DNA from: Gammaproteobacteria bacterium
GTDB taxonomy: Bacteria; Pseudomonadota; Gammaproteobacteria; SZUA-229
DNA: 64,000 bases
Assembly (NCBI GenBank): GCA_015488885.1
Contig: WFMW01000023.1
Span: 1 to 64,000 of the forward strand
Reading direction: 5' to 3'
Shown: positions 17,861-26,518 of the stretch, one piece after another
How the letters are laid out: each line of letters begins with the position of its first letter
Numbering within the stretch: the first letter of the stretch is position 1
The notes under the pieces: generated by a model
What the model saw: the letters and a program-made list of their open reading frames with translations, nothing else
Database searches by the model: none
Told to the model about the DNA's origin: nothing
Translations under genes and position numbers: made by a program

Positions 17861-19279
17861 TCAGGCTATCACATTTTCCGCATAGCGTGATTGTAAAGCA
17901 TCCAGCAGACCTTGATGAATGCCTTCAAATGCACCATTACTCATAATCAGCACATGATCGCCCGGTTTTGCGCTGTGACAGATTTGCTGGATAATAGTCT
18001 CTGTGGAATCATACACACTCACTGGCATGGCGGCTGATTTTGCCACCTCATTCAGATCCCAGTTAACACTGGCAGGCTGAAACAGCAATACTTCATCGGC
18101 ACCATTAAAAGCCGCCGCCAGGGAGGTTTTATGCACACCCATGCGCATGGTATTGGAACGCGGTTCCAGTACCACGAAAATGCGCCCCGTTCCCTGAACT
18201 TCCTCCATCGCAGACAGTGTTTCAGCAATCGCTGTAGGATGATGGGCAAAATCGTCATATACGGTAATCCCTGCAATCACACCGCGAACTTCCAGGCGGC
18301 GTTTAATACCGCGAAATTCTGCCAAAGCAGCACAGGCCTGTGCTACCGGCACCCCGGCGTGGCGTGCCGCGATAATCGCTGCCAGTGCGTTCAAACGGTT
18401 AAAGCGGCCATGTATCGACCAGTTCACTTCTCCTGCAGGCCGGTTATTTAACAATACCTCAAAACGTGAACCGTCCGGGCTACATGAACCAATAGACCAG
18501 AGTGTTTGTGGCGCCTGCTCATTTTGCTGCTGTACCAGCTGACCATGCTTTGCAATAAAAGATGCCTGCCCGGTCCAGCACCCCTGGGCGATAACACTGG
18601 CCAGGTTTTTATCTTCACCGTTGACCACCAGCAAACCTTCCCCGGGAACAGTACGGACAAGATGATGAAACTGTTTTTTGATGGCATCCAGATTTTCAAA
18701 AATGTCCGCATGGTCAAATTCCAGATTATTCAGGATGGCTGTGCGTGGATGATAATGGATAAATTTGGAGCGTTTATCAAAAAAGGCGGTATCATACTCG
18801 TCCGCTTCAACAACAAAAAAAGGCGCCTCACCGCAACGTGCCGAAAGGCCAAAATTTGCCGGCACACCGCCGATAAGAAACCCCGGATTCAGCCCGGCAT
18901 AGTCCAGTATCCAGGCCAGCATACTTGAAGTACTGGTTTTGCCGTGGGTACCGGCCACCGCCAGCACCCAGCGTTGAGACAGAATATTTTCCGCCAGCCA
19001 CTGCGGCCCGGAAATATAAGGGATATTTTTATTAAGCACATATTCCACCGCCGCATTACCGCGTGACAGCGCATTACCAATGACCACCTGATCCACATCA
19101 TCAGCAATATGTTCAGCTTTATAACCACGGCACAGAGCAATTCCCTGCTGTTCTAGCTGGGTACTCATCGGTGGATAGACATTTTCATCGGAACCGCTGA
19201 CTTCATGCCCGGCCTGACGTGCCAGCAAGGCAATCCCGCCCATAAATGTGCCACAGATACCAAGAATATGTATTTTCAT
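17861..19279 (-). CDS. mpl: UDP-N-acetylmuramate:L-Ala-gamma-D-Glu-meso-DAP ligase
   Basis: Murein peptide ligase: attaches the recycled tripeptide directly to UDP-MurNAc. The Mur-ligase fold starts MKIHILGICGTFMGGIALLA; the ATP-binding P-loop is VAGTHGKTSTSSMLAWILD; the central domain has FFVVEADEYDTAFFDKRSKF, typical of Mpl rather than MurC; the C-terminal domain has VYDDFAHHPTAI. The length is 472 aa. It is the recycling companion of ampD (34.0 kb) and amgK/murU (40.3 kb). Confidence 0.96.
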   Translation of the reverse strand: MKIHILGICGTFMGGIALLARQAGHEVSGSDENVYPPMSTQLEQQGIALCRGYKAEHIADDVDQVVIGNALSRGNAAVEYVLNKNIPYISGPQWLAENILSQRWVLAVAGTHGKTSTSSMLAWILDYAGLNPGFLIGGVPANFGLSARCGEAPFFVVEADEYDTAFFDKRSKFIHYHPRTAILNNLEFDHADIFENLDAIKKQFHHLVRTVPGEGLLVVNGEDKNLASVIAQGCWTGQASFIAKHGQLVQQQNEQAPQTLWSIGSCSPDGSRFEVLLNNRPAGEVNWSIHGRFNRLNALAAIIAARHAGVPVAQACAALAEFRGIKRRLEVRGVIAGITVYDDFAHHPTAIAETLSAMEEVQGTGRIFVVLEPRSNTMRMGVHKTSLAAAFNGADEVLLFQPASVNWDLNEVAKSAAMPVSVYDSTETIIQQICHSAKPGDHVLIMSNGAFEGIHQGLLDALQSRYAENVIA

Positions 19280-19290
19280 CAGTGACTTGC

Positions 19291-19800
19291 CTACGCCGGA
19301 AAAAGTAGTTGTGATAAGGTCATGGTAATAAAAAATAGTGAAAAGGATAATAACAATGCGTTTAACATAGAGATTTCCAGCGCGTGCTTAAAAATATGTG
19401 CTTTCACCAGCACTTCCCAGCTTATTAGCATGAGAAACATAAAAGAAACGGTGGCCAGTAATGACTCTTTATTACTGGTATCCGCAACCATCGACAATAG
19501 TGGCCACGAAGCCAGATTAAATAATATCGCCACCCCGACAATAGCAGAAAAAGTCTGTACAAAACGATGCTGAAAATGAAAAATGCGTAAAACACCGTAA
19601 ACAAAAACCAGTAAAATAGCCAGACTTAATGACATGCTTTCCATTAACCAGGATGGTTCAAGGGTTGTTTTTAATACTACAATGCCACTAAACCAGTAAA
19701 AAAAGCCAAGCTGGACAGCAAGTGACCGGTTATAGGGTAAATCCTCCGGGGCTGCCCTTAAAAACAGCATCGCAATAATTTTCTGGAATACAGACATCAT
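19291..19800 (-). CDS. Integral membrane protein of unknown function
   Basis: 169 aa with five predicted membrane segments (about residues 30-50, 53-72, 82-104, 112-131, 140-166) and a short cytoplasmic N-terminus (MMSVFQKIIAMLFLRAAPEDLPYNRS). A YIP1-like arrangement is possible but no family was recognised. It lies 11 bp upstream of mpl on the same strand, so it may be the first gene of an mpl operon. It diverges from pyrC with only 54 bp between starts. Confidence 0.75.
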   Translation of the reverse strand: MMSVFQKIIAMLFLRAAPEDLPYNRSLAVQLGFFYWFSGIVVLKTTLEPSWLMESMSLSLAILLVFVYGVLRIFHFQHRFVQTFSAIVGVAILFNLASWPLLSMVADTSNKESLLATVSFMFLMLISWEVLVKAHIFKHALEISMLNALLLSFSLFFITMTLSQLLFPA

Positions 19801-19809
19801 TCAGTTTAA

Positions 19810-19822
19810 AAATATCCGGGTT
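19810..19822 (-). repeat. Short terminal-repeat-like relic in the pyrC divergent region
   Basis: AACCCGGATATTT on the minus strand matches the outer part of the inverted-repeat element. Only 13 bp are shared. Confidence 0.3.
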
Positions 19823-19854
19823 GAAGCATAATAGAACATCATGAGAATATTACT

Positions 19855-20889
19855 ATGTCAGTGCCACAATTAATACTCACCCAGCCCGATGACTGGCATT
19901 TACATTTGCGCGATGGTGAAATTTTAAAGCATGTAGCAGCTTTTAGCGCCCGGCAATTTGCGCGTGCCATCATTATGCCTAACCTGCAACCGCCGGTAAC
20001 CACCGTGGTTCAGGCAGTTGAATATCTGGATCGTATCCTTGCCGCCGTGGATGGTAGCGATTTTGAACCCTTGATGACCCTTTATCTCACCGATAATACC
20101 ACGGTAGCAGAAATTATTGCCGCACGAAAAAGCTGTTTTATCAAGGCACTGAAATTTTATCCGGCAGGTGCCACCACAAACGCCTCAGCCGGCGTAACCG
20201 ATATTAAACATTGCCATGCTGTGCTGGAAACCATGCAGGAAACCGGCCTGCCCCTGTTGATTCATGGCGAAGTAAGCGATCATCAGGTAGATATTTTCGA
20301 CCGCGAAAAACAGTTTATCGATAGCGTCCTGCAACCACTGAGCAAGGACTTCCCGGAACTGAAAATCGTCTTTGAACACATCACCACCCGGGAAGCGGCG
20401 GATTTTGTGCTCGAATCCAGTGACACTATCGCCGCCACCATTACCCCTCAGCACCTGTTGCTGAATCGCAACGCTCTGTTTGCCGGTGGCCTGCAACCGC
20501 ATCATTACTGTTTGCCGGTATTGAAACGTGAAACCCACCGCCAGCGATTACTGGAAATGATTCGTAGCGGCAGCCCGAAATTTTTTGCTGGCACCGACAG
20601 TGCGCCACATCCACGGCATAAAAAAGAAACGGCCTGTGGTTGTGCCGGTATTTTTTCCGCACCTGTAGCACTGGAAATTTATGCCAGTATTTTTGAACAA
20701 CAACAGATACTGGATAAACTGGAAGCCTTTACCAGTTTTAATGGCGCCGACTTTTATGGCCTGCCGCGCAATACAAAAACCGTCACCCTCATTAAACAGG
20801 CGTGGAAAATCCCGGCACAATACTCACTTGGTAGCGATACTGTGATACCCTTTCTGGCAGGTAGCACCCTCGACTGGAAACTGATTTAA
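19855..20889 (+). CDS. pyrC: Dihydroorotase (class II, E. coli type)
   Basis: Cyclises carbamoyl-aspartate to dihydroorotate in pyrimidine synthesis; binuclear zinc amidohydrolase. Zn ligands are in QPDDWHLHLRDG, the carbamylated Lys is in KALKFYPAGATTNA, further His residues are in LIHGEVSD and FEHITT, and the catalytic Asp is in FAGTDSAPH. The length is 344 aa. It diverges from the membrane protein gene and is followed, after three tandem 18-bp repeats, by RNase T. Confidence 0.96.
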   Translation: MSVPQLILTQPDDWHLHLRDGEILKHVAAFSARQFARAIIMPNLQPPVTTVVQAVEYLDRILAAVDGSDFEPLMTLYLTDNTTVAEIIAARKSCFIKALKFYPAGATTNASAGVTDIKHCHAVLETMQETGLPLLIHGEVSDHQVDIFDREKQFIDSVLQPLSKDFPELKIVFEHITTREAADFVLESSDTIAATITPQHLLLNRNALFAGGLQPHHYCLPVLKRETHRQRLLEMIRSGSPKFFAGTDSAPHPRHKKETACGCAGIFSAPVALEIYASIFEQQQILDKLEAFTSFNGADFYGLPRNTKTVTLIKQAWKIPAQYSLGSDTVIPFLAGSTLDWKLI

Positions 20890-20895
20890 ACCATA

Positions 20896-20949
20896 TGATT
20901 TGGGACATTATTGTGATTTGGGATATTATTGTGATTTGGGATATTATTG
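20896..20949 (+). repeat. Three tandem 18-bp repeats between pyrC and rnt
   Basis: Units TGATTTGGGACATTATTG, TGATTTGGGATATTATTG and TGATTTGGGATATTATTG follow each other without gaps. The last TTG is in frame with rnt and could act as a weak alternative start, but the ATG at 20962 is better supported. Confidence 0.95.
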
Positions 20950-20961
20950 AACCAGGATACT

Positions 20962-21615
20962 ATGACTGAAACTGATGCAACACTTATGGCCCGACGTTTT
21001 CGCGGCTTTTACCCGGTAGTCGTCGATGTGGAAACCGGCGGCTTTAATGAAAAAACCGATGCCCTGCTGGAAATCGGCGCACTCAGCCTGAGCATTGATA
21101 AACAGGGTAAAATGGCTATTAATGAGAGCTTTTCCCGGCACATTACGCCTTTTGAAGGTGCCAATATGGATCCGGCCTCACTTGAAGTCAATGGCATTGA
21201 CCCGTTTCACCCTTTCCGTATAGCAGCGGCAAAAAAAGAGGATGAAGCAGTACGTGATTTATTTAAATTCATTCACCAGGGCATGAAAACCAGCCACTGC
21301 AAACGTGCGATTATGATTGGTCATAACACCACGCTGGATCATAAATTCATTAATGCAGCAGCAGTGCGCAATAAAATCAAACGTAATCCTTTCCATCCGT
21401 TCAGCACATTTGATACGGTAAGCCTGGCTGGGCTGGCCTATGGTCAGACCGTATTATCCCGCGCGGTACAGGCAGCAGGTATTGCCTGGGACAACAATGA
21501 AGCACACTCGGCCCTGTATGATGCCACCAAAACAGCTGAGTTGTTCTGCCAGATTGTTAACCACTGGGCAGAAAATATCGGTGAAGTATGGAGTCAACCT
21601 GCTGCTAAAAATTAA
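20962..21615 (+). CDS. rnt: Ribonuclease T
   Basis: DEDDh 3'-5' exoribonuclease that trims tRNA CCA ends and stable RNA. Exo I is VVVDVETGGFNEKTDAL, Exo II is IMIGHNTTLDHKFINAA and Exo III is NNEAHSALYDATKTAEL with the DEDDh His. ATG 20962 has CAGGA upstream; the in-frame TTG at 20947 inside tandem repeats would add five residues. The length of 217 aa is normal. Neighbour pyrC upstream is a common gammaproteobacterial arrangement. Confidence 0.95.
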   Translation: MTETDATLMARRFRGFYPVVVDVETGGFNEKTDALLEIGALSLSIDKQGKMAINESFSRHITPFEGANMDPASLEVNGIDPFHPFRIAAAKKEDEAVRDLFKFIHQGMKTSHCKRAIMIGHNTTLDHKFINAAAVRNKIKRNPFHPFSTFDTVSLAGLAYGQTVLSRAVQAAGIAWDNNEAHSALYDATKTAELFCQIVNHWAENIGEVWSQPAAKN

Positions 21616-21706
21616 CCAGCATAGCCTGCACATCACACTCAACAAATATTTCCAAAACATTATAATAACGATATAATAAAATAAAACAGGGAGCAGGTAA
21701 CCACCT

Positions 21707-22657
21707 ATGAGTAGTCAGGAACTTTCTATTGTTATTGTTGACGACCTGCAGTTTAGTCGCATTGTCGTTAAGACTGCCCTGAAAAAAGCCGGTTATAATG
21801 GTGTTCGCATGGCGGATAATGCGACTGAAGCACTGACCATGCTTGAACATAAACCCGCCGATGTCGTTCTGGCAGACTGGGTCATGCCCGAAATGAACGG
21901 ACTGGAACTGACGGCCAAAATCCGCCAGGGCGATGAAGAAAAAGGTACCTATACTGCGATTATTCTGTTTACCGCCAACGATGGCATGGAATATCTGGTT
22001 CGGGCTTTTGACCACGGCGTTGATGATTACCTCTGCAAACCTCCTAACCCTCTGGAACTGGCTGCACGGGTCAATGCAGCGGCACGTGTTGCTGCCATGC
22101 AGAACGACCTGCTGGAAACCTCCAGGCGAATGAGTGAAACCATTAAACATCTGCAAATAATGAGTTTGCTGGATGAACTTACCGGGGCGGGTAATCAACG
22201 CTTTTTAATACGCACTCTGAAAACTCACATTGAGGAAGCCTCAACCCGCCATGGCGGTGTTTGCCTGGCACTGGTTGAACTGTGTGAACTTCCTCATCTG
22301 CGTATGCAATATGGTGAAAATATTGTCAATGAAATACTGATTAGCCAGCACCGCCGCTTACGTCGTGCAGTACGGCCAACCGATACGGTGGCACGGCTTA
22401 ATGATGATAGCTTTGGCATTATTATGCATCACACAAAAGTGAAAGATTATAAACAGGCATCCATCCGGCGAGTACTGACCATGATTGATAATCGTGCCTA
22501 TAAAACTTCCATTGGCAACCTGGTTATCAGTGGCCGGATCGGGGTTTATTATTATCGTGGCAATGAAGTCATTATTTCCGCTGAAGAATTATTCAAGCGC
22601 GCCAGGCAGAAACTTCAGGAAACTCATGAAGACCAGTCATTAAAGATTGCTTATTGA
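21707..22657 (+). CDS. Response regulator with receiver domain and degenerate GGDEF domain
   Basis: Receiver domain (residues 1-125): acidic pair in IVIVDDLQFSR, phospho-acceptor Asp in VVLADWVMPEMNGLEL, Lys in DYLCKPPNPLEL. A short coiled linker leads to a GGDEF-like domain that starts MSLLDELTGAGNQRFL. At the position of the active-site GG(D/E)EF the protein reads ARLNDDSFGIIM, so both glycines are lost and diguanylate-cyclase activity is unlikely. It could be a signal-binding or protein-docking domain. The sensor kinase is not in the window. It stands alone between rnt and grxD (convergent). Confidence 0.85.
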   Translation: MSSQELSIVIVDDLQFSRIVVKTALKKAGYNGVRMADNATEALTMLEHKPADVVLADWVMPEMNGLELTAKIRQGDEEKGTYTAIILFTANDGMEYLVRAFDHGVDDYLCKPPNPLELAARVNAAARVAAMQNDLLETSRRMSETIKHLQIMSLLDELTGAGNQRFLIRTLKTHIEEASTRHGGVCLALVELCELPHLRMQYGENIVNEILISQHRRLRRAVRPTDTVARLNDDSFGIIMHHTKVKDYKQASIRRVLTMIDNRAYKTSIGNLVISGRIGVYYYRGNEVIISAEELFKRARQKLQETHEDQSLKIAY

Positions 22658-22716
22658 CATCCCTGTGCGCAAATTTGTCCGTTGCTCCAGGGACACTTGA
22701 GTATCCGGGTCTGAAA

Positions 22717-23037
22717 TTATGCTTCGGTTGCCTTATCAATCATCTTTTTCAGTTCACCCTTTTCAAATAGCTCCAGAGTAATGTCACAGCCGCCAATAAG
22801 CTCACCATCAATATATACCTGAGGAAAAGTCGGCCAGTCGGCATAGCGTGGCAGGTTCTCAAAAATTTCCGGATCAGCCAGTACATTACAGTAGGCAAAC
22901 TCTTTACCAATCTGTTTCAGGGCTTCAACGGTACGCCCCGAAAAACCACATTGTGGGAACTGTGGCGTGCCTTTCATATAAATCATTACTCTATTGTTTT
23001 TTACCTGTTCATCAATACGCTCTAAAACACCTGTCAT
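22717..23037 (-). CDS. grxD: Monothiol glutaredoxin, CGFS type
   Basis: Carries or delivers 2Fe-2S clusters with glutathione and BolA-like partners. The motif KGTPQFPQCGFSGRTVEAL holds the CGFS active site; WPTFPQVYIDGELIGGCDI is the glutathione-binding cis-Pro and GG region. The length is 106 aa, typical. Monocistronic, convergent with the response regulator. Confidence 0.96.
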   Translation of the reverse strand: MTGVLERIDEQVKNNRVMIYMKGTPQFPQCGFSGRTVEALKQIGKEFAYCNVLADPEIFENLPRYADWPTFPQVYIDGELIGGCDITLELFEKGELKKMIDKATEA

Positions 23038-23104
23038 AATTATTACCTGTTAAACGTAAAACATACTATATAGGGTCTAAAATTCTTTTTTCAAGCCGCA
23101 AATA

Positions 23105-23728
23105 TCAGGCGGCAACCTCTTTCTGATAGGTCTGTTGCAGCCTGTTATAGACATCATCTCTAAAAGTGGCAGAATCACAGTCCAGAACCTGAAGAATATC
23201 CGCCAGATGTTCATTATCCTCACGGTCATTCCAGATTTTCTGATAACTGCCTTCTTTATAACCATTATCCTGGCGAAAAATATTTAACACATTTTTACCC
23301 ACATAAATCTCATAAAGTTCATCAAAGGGCATTTCCAGAAATTTCATAATACCGGCAATAAATGAAAAATGTGCCCCCTGGTCGGTTAAGGTTAGCAAAG
23401 CCAGGCATTCAATAGATTTACGAATATCTTCCGCCTGCATCGAATTTTCAAAATCGTTGGCAATACCCACGGCAATATCTTTCATGCTGCCTTTCTGCAG
23501 CAAGCGAATACTCAGCATAAAATGCACAATATCCACCACTTCAAGTTTTACCTGCATGGCATCAGGGTTCTGTTTTTTCCACCATTTCCAGCCATAATGC
23601 TCCAGCATTTCAGCAGCCTCCATCCAGATCGCCCGGTACCATTCGTAACCAGCATGGCGCCAGTCAGGGTTCACTTTCGTATTCATGGTATCCTGCAGTT
23701 CAAGCATGGTTATTATTTTCTGTTTCAT
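23105..23728 (-). CDS. All-alpha dUTP diphosphatase (dUTPase_2 family)
   Basis: Hydrolyses dUTP to dUMP, keeping uracil out of DNA; belongs to the all-alpha NTP pyrophosphatase superfamily, unrelated to the trimeric E. coli Dut. The metal-binding motif is IWMEAAEMLEHYGW (E-x2-E) followed by VKLEVVDIVHFML (E-x2-D). ATG 23728 is chosen for its strong AGGGGA ribosome site; 207 aa. It lies upstream of grxD on the same strand and 145 bp after ung, so two uracil-exclusion functions are side by side. Confidence 0.85.
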   Translation of the reverse strand: MKQKIITMLELQDTMNTKVNPDWRHAGYEWYRAIWMEAAEMLEHYGWKWWKKQNPDAMQVKLEVVDIVHFMLSIRLLQKGSMKDIAVGIANDFENSMQAEDIRKSIECLALLTLTDQGAHFSFIAGIMKFLEMPFDELYEIYVGKNVLNIFRQDNGYKEGSYQKIWNDREDNEHLADILQVLDCDSATFRDDVYNRLQQTYQKEVAA

Positions 23729-23873
23729 AATTTTCCCCTGATAAATGTCTGTTTCTTCAGAAGTCTGCCTGAAATAATCAGGCTTGTTCAGAGTATCCCA
23801 AGTTTTTTGCAGCCTCAATACTTACTATTTGGTACAGCCAAAGCCAATGAAGCCATAAAATAAAAGAGAGGCA

Positions 23874-24548
23874 CTATAACTGCCAGTTAATCGATGTTTG
23901 CCCCTGCTGCTGTAGAAACTGGTTAATTTGTGAAAAGGGCCGACTACCGAAAAAACCCCGGTAGGCAGACAGCGGCGAAGGATGCGCCGAACGAATCACT
24001 TTATGCTTTTCGGTATTGATAATACTACCTTTTTTCTGCGCATAACTGCCCCATAAAACAAACACCAGCGGTTTATCCCGCGCGTTTAGCAGCTGAATAA
24101 TTTTATCGGTAAACATCTCCCAGCCCTTACCCTGATGTGAATTGGGTTTACCCGCCTCAACGGTTAACACACTATTCAATAGCAATATACCCTGCTCCGC
24201 CCAGGGCTGCAAATAACCACTGGTGTTATGAATACCCAGGTCATCATTTAATTCTTTATAAATATTAAGCAATGACTTAGGCAACGGTGACACCTCAGGT
24301 TTAACCGAAAAACACAAACCATGTGCATGACCGGGAGTAGGATAGGGATCCTGCCCCAGAATAACTACTTTCACCTGATCAAGTGGCGTAGCATTCAGCG
24401 CATTAAACCACAGGGATGAATGTGGCAGAATAATTTTTTCCAGGTCTTTTTGTTGTCGTAAAAAAGACTTCAATGCCTGCATATAAGCCTGCTTAAATTC
24501 CCCATGCAAAGGTTGCTGCCAGCTTTCTGGCAAAATTTGTTCCGACAT
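23874..24548 (-). CDS. ung: Uracil-DNA glycosylase (family 1)
   Basis: Removes uracil from DNA. The water-activating motif is VVILGQDPYPTPGHAHGLCFSV, the uracil pocket is GILLLNSVLTVEAGKPNSH, and the DNA-intercalation loop is RSAHPSPLSAYRGFFGSRPF. The length is 224 aa. It overlaps nothing but starts 4 bp after the DUF4010 gene ends, so co-transcription with that membrane protein is likely. Confidence 0.97.
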   Translation of the reverse strand: MSEQILPESWQQPLHGEFKQAYMQALKSFLRQQKDLEKIILPHSSLWFNALNATPLDQVKVVILGQDPYPTPGHAHGLCFSVKPEVSPLPKSLLNIYKELNDDLGIHNTSGYLQPWAEQGILLLNSVLTVEAGKPNSHQGKGWEMFTDKIIQLLNARDKPLVFVLWGSYAQKKGSIINTEKHKVIRSAHPSPLSAYRGFFGSRPFSQINQFLQQQGQTSINWQL

Positions 24549-24551
24549 TTT

Positions 24552-25823
24552 TTAACCTGTAAATAAAAAAACATAAAACATGGAGGCCAGGAATAACAAT
24601 ACTAGCCACGCTGCCGCCGCCAGCGTATAACGATTCGAACCCAGTACCAGTGTATAACCCGCCTTGACAAGATTATTACTCCCGGAGGCAATAATAATAG
24701 CGGCAATCATCTGGCTACCACTGATATGAAATTTTCCACCAAGCAATGACAGGATAAAAGGATCAATATCCGTCAGACCGACAGCAAAGGAAAGTAGCCG
24801 CAAACCTTCACTACCATAATGGCCAATAACAAACGTTGTCAACGCCGCAAAGAATACAAATAAAAAGGCAAAAATCAACGCAGTTTTAAATTCCAGTGGG
24901 TGGCTTAAGGGTAATGTATCAGTAGCACTACCAGGGCTATGCGGGATACGGGAAGCCAGCCAGCTCGCCATTAATGAAAATATAACCAGCACCAGAAATG
25001 GCAGCAGTAACTGCTGGGTAACATGCGTGTGCCCAAGAAAAAATATCAGCAATAATAATCGTATATACATCATTGCTGTCGCCAGGATAATGGCCTGGGT
25101 AATTTGTGGCGTGGGTGTCATTTCCCGTGCCCGTCGTGCCAGTACCACCGTTGTTGCGGTGCTTGAATAGAGTCCGCCCAGCAGCCCTGTCAACAACAAA
25201 CCTTTTTCCTTAAATATATAAGTCTGCGCCAGATAACTAAGGTAGGAAACCGCAGACACGACTATAACAGCCAGCCAGACCTGATAGAAGCTAATAGTAA
25301 TAAATGAGGCAATTTGTCGATCAGGCAATAAAGGTAATATAACACCCGCCATAATCAGAAATTTAGAGAATGTAACCATCTCCGCATTACGAAAGGCATC
25401 AGAAAAACGCCGTATTTTCGGCATTTCACTGAGCATAAGCAATATTGTCACGACATATAAAATTACAAACCAGTTGGGCAGACGCATCAATACCGGCGCG
25501 ATTAAATAGGTTAATAGCGCAAGTAACAGGCTGATTAAGGAATATTGATGCTGACTACTACGGTGATAATAATAAATAGCCAGGAACACCACCAGACTAA
25601 GCAGGCCATACAGATAAAACTGGTGGTGGCTATCAATGTTATAGAACACAAAACCGGCAACACCAATTAAAGTGAAGGTACGCGTGGTACCAAATCCCAG
25701 TTCCTGCTGATTACTACGACGATAACTATGCAGCTCCAGGCCAATAATAAAACTCAGCAACAGGGTAAGAACAAACTGTACCAGCAGATGTGGAAAAGCG
25801 GTGAAATTAAGCAGTTGATTCAT
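24552..25823 (-). CDS. MgtC/SapB family membrane protein with DUF4010
   Basis: 423 aa, about 12 membrane segments. The N-terminal part has the MgtC/SapB signature LVQFVLTLLLSFIIGLELHSYRR and RTFTLIGVAGFVFY. The C-terminal DUF4010 part has GLLGGLYSSTATTVVLARRAR and GLTDIDPFILSLLGG with ASGSNNLVKAGYTLVLG. The transported substrate is unknown for this family. Upstream (minus strand) are a short palindrome shared with the zinc-porin leader and then a 14-bp hairpin followed by a T-run, so its expression may be attenuated or regulated. Confidence 0.85.
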   Translation of the reverse strand: MNQLLNFTAFPHLLVQFVLTLLLSFIIGLELHSYRRSNQQELGFGTTRTFTLIGVAGFVFYNIDSHHQFYLYGLLSLVVFLAIYYYHRSSQHQYSLISLLLALLTYLIAPVLMRLPNWFVILYVVTILLMLSEMPKIRRFSDAFRNAEMVTFSKFLIMAGVILPLLPDRQIASFITISFYQVWLAVIVVSAVSYLSYLAQTYIFKEKGLLLTGLLGGLYSSTATTVVLARRAREMTPTPQITQAIILATAMMYIRLLLLIFFLGHTHVTQQLLLPFLVLVIFSLMASWLASRIPHSPGSATDTLPLSHPLEFKTALIFAFLFVFFAALTTFVIGHYGSEGLRLLSFAVGLTDIDPFILSLLGGKFHISGSQMIAAIIIASGSNNLVKAGYTLVLGSNRYTLAAAAWLVLLFLASMFYVFLFTG

Positions 25824-25834
25824 TATAAAAAATA

Positions 25835-25854
25835 TAACTACTCAGTGAGTAGTC
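25835..25854 (-). promoter_or_regulatory. Near-palindrome GACTACTCACTGAGTAGTTA in the DUF4010 leader
   Basis: The minus-strand sequence GACTACTCACTGAGTAGTTA lies 11 bp before the start codon. An almost identical GACTACTCACT(C)AAGTAGTTA occurs 41 bp before the porin gene at 32685-32705. The dyad suggests a regulator site or a short RNA hairpin. Confidence 0.45.
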
Positions 25855-25865
25855 ACTAAAAAATT

Positions 25866-25909
25866 ACTGCTGTCCCGTTAGCCGAAGCGACAGGGAACGG
25901 GACAGCAGT
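25866..25909 (-). terminator. 14-bp perfect hairpin followed by T-run (minus strand), leader of DUF4010 gene
   Basis: ACTGCTGTCCCGTT (25866-25879) is the exact reverse complement of 25896-25909, with a 16-nt loop. Read on the minus strand it is followed by AATTTTTT, a canonical intrinsic terminator, yet no minus-strand gene ends upstream of it. It could be a leader attenuator or a REP-like palindrome. Confidence 0.6.
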
Positions 25910-26003
25910 GATAAAAAATAAAAATGTAACCGAAGCGTCATAAAACTGAAATAGTTTTCTGTCATGATCCCCCTGTTTTCCATTTAACCTAAAGGTGAAA
26001 CCC

Positions 26004-26432
26004 ATGACAGGAACTGCATACGATACCAGTGATTATACCGAAATCACCCAACAGACCTTAGGCTATTTTGAATGTTTATCAACATGGTTGTTTAATACTT
26101 CCAACACTATAAACCTGGGCTGCCTGCTGGTTGATATTTCCACCCTGGGTGGCGCAGTGCTTATTCCAGCTCGCCAAAGTCTGCCACACCAATACTTTGA
26201 TCTTATTATTCACTCAACAGAAAAAAACAATGCCATCCGCGCTTTATTATCGGCACGGCAGCGCTGGACAAACCGTAACTATTCCAGCACCTATGCCAAA
26301 ATGGGCTTTGAATTCTGTAATATGGATATAAAAAAATACCAGGCAATCCATAAACTGATTCAGTCGGTTTCATCTGAACCAGTGCTGGAACTCGAATGCA
26401 GTCTGAGGCATGGTGCAAGCCTGGCAGGGTAG
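26004..26432 (+). CDS. PilZ-like domain protein, divergent
   Basis: 142 aa from ATG 26004, preceded by AAAGGTG about nine bases upstream. The central segment LGCLLVDISTLGGAVLIPARQ resembles the (D/N)xSxxG part of a PilZ c-di-GMP-binding domain, and YAKMGFEFCNMD resembles the closing strand (hydrophobic-G-x-x-F). The RxxxR element that binds c-di-GMP is not clearly present, so ligand binding is doubtful. No signal peptide. It is monocistronic and convergent with the low-complexity exported protein gene. Confidence 0.5.
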   Translation: MTGTAYDTSDYTEITQQTLGYFECLSTWLFNTSNTINLGCLLVDISTLGGAVLIPARQSLPHQYFDLIIHSTEKNNAIRALLSARQRWTNRNYSSTYAKMGFEFCNMDIKKYQAIHKLIQSVSSEPVLELECSLRHGASLAG

Positions 26433-26518
26433 TCCACCACACATTGATAAAGACTCCCGACTGCTACCAGAGATGGTTTTACTAAAAAATGAACCTGTTT
26501 ATTTTAAGTCGTACAGAA

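Noticed and set aside
22657-22716. Intrinsic terminator between the response regulator and grxD
   Set aside because: A weak CCCTG/CAGGG pairing is present but without T-run on either strand.
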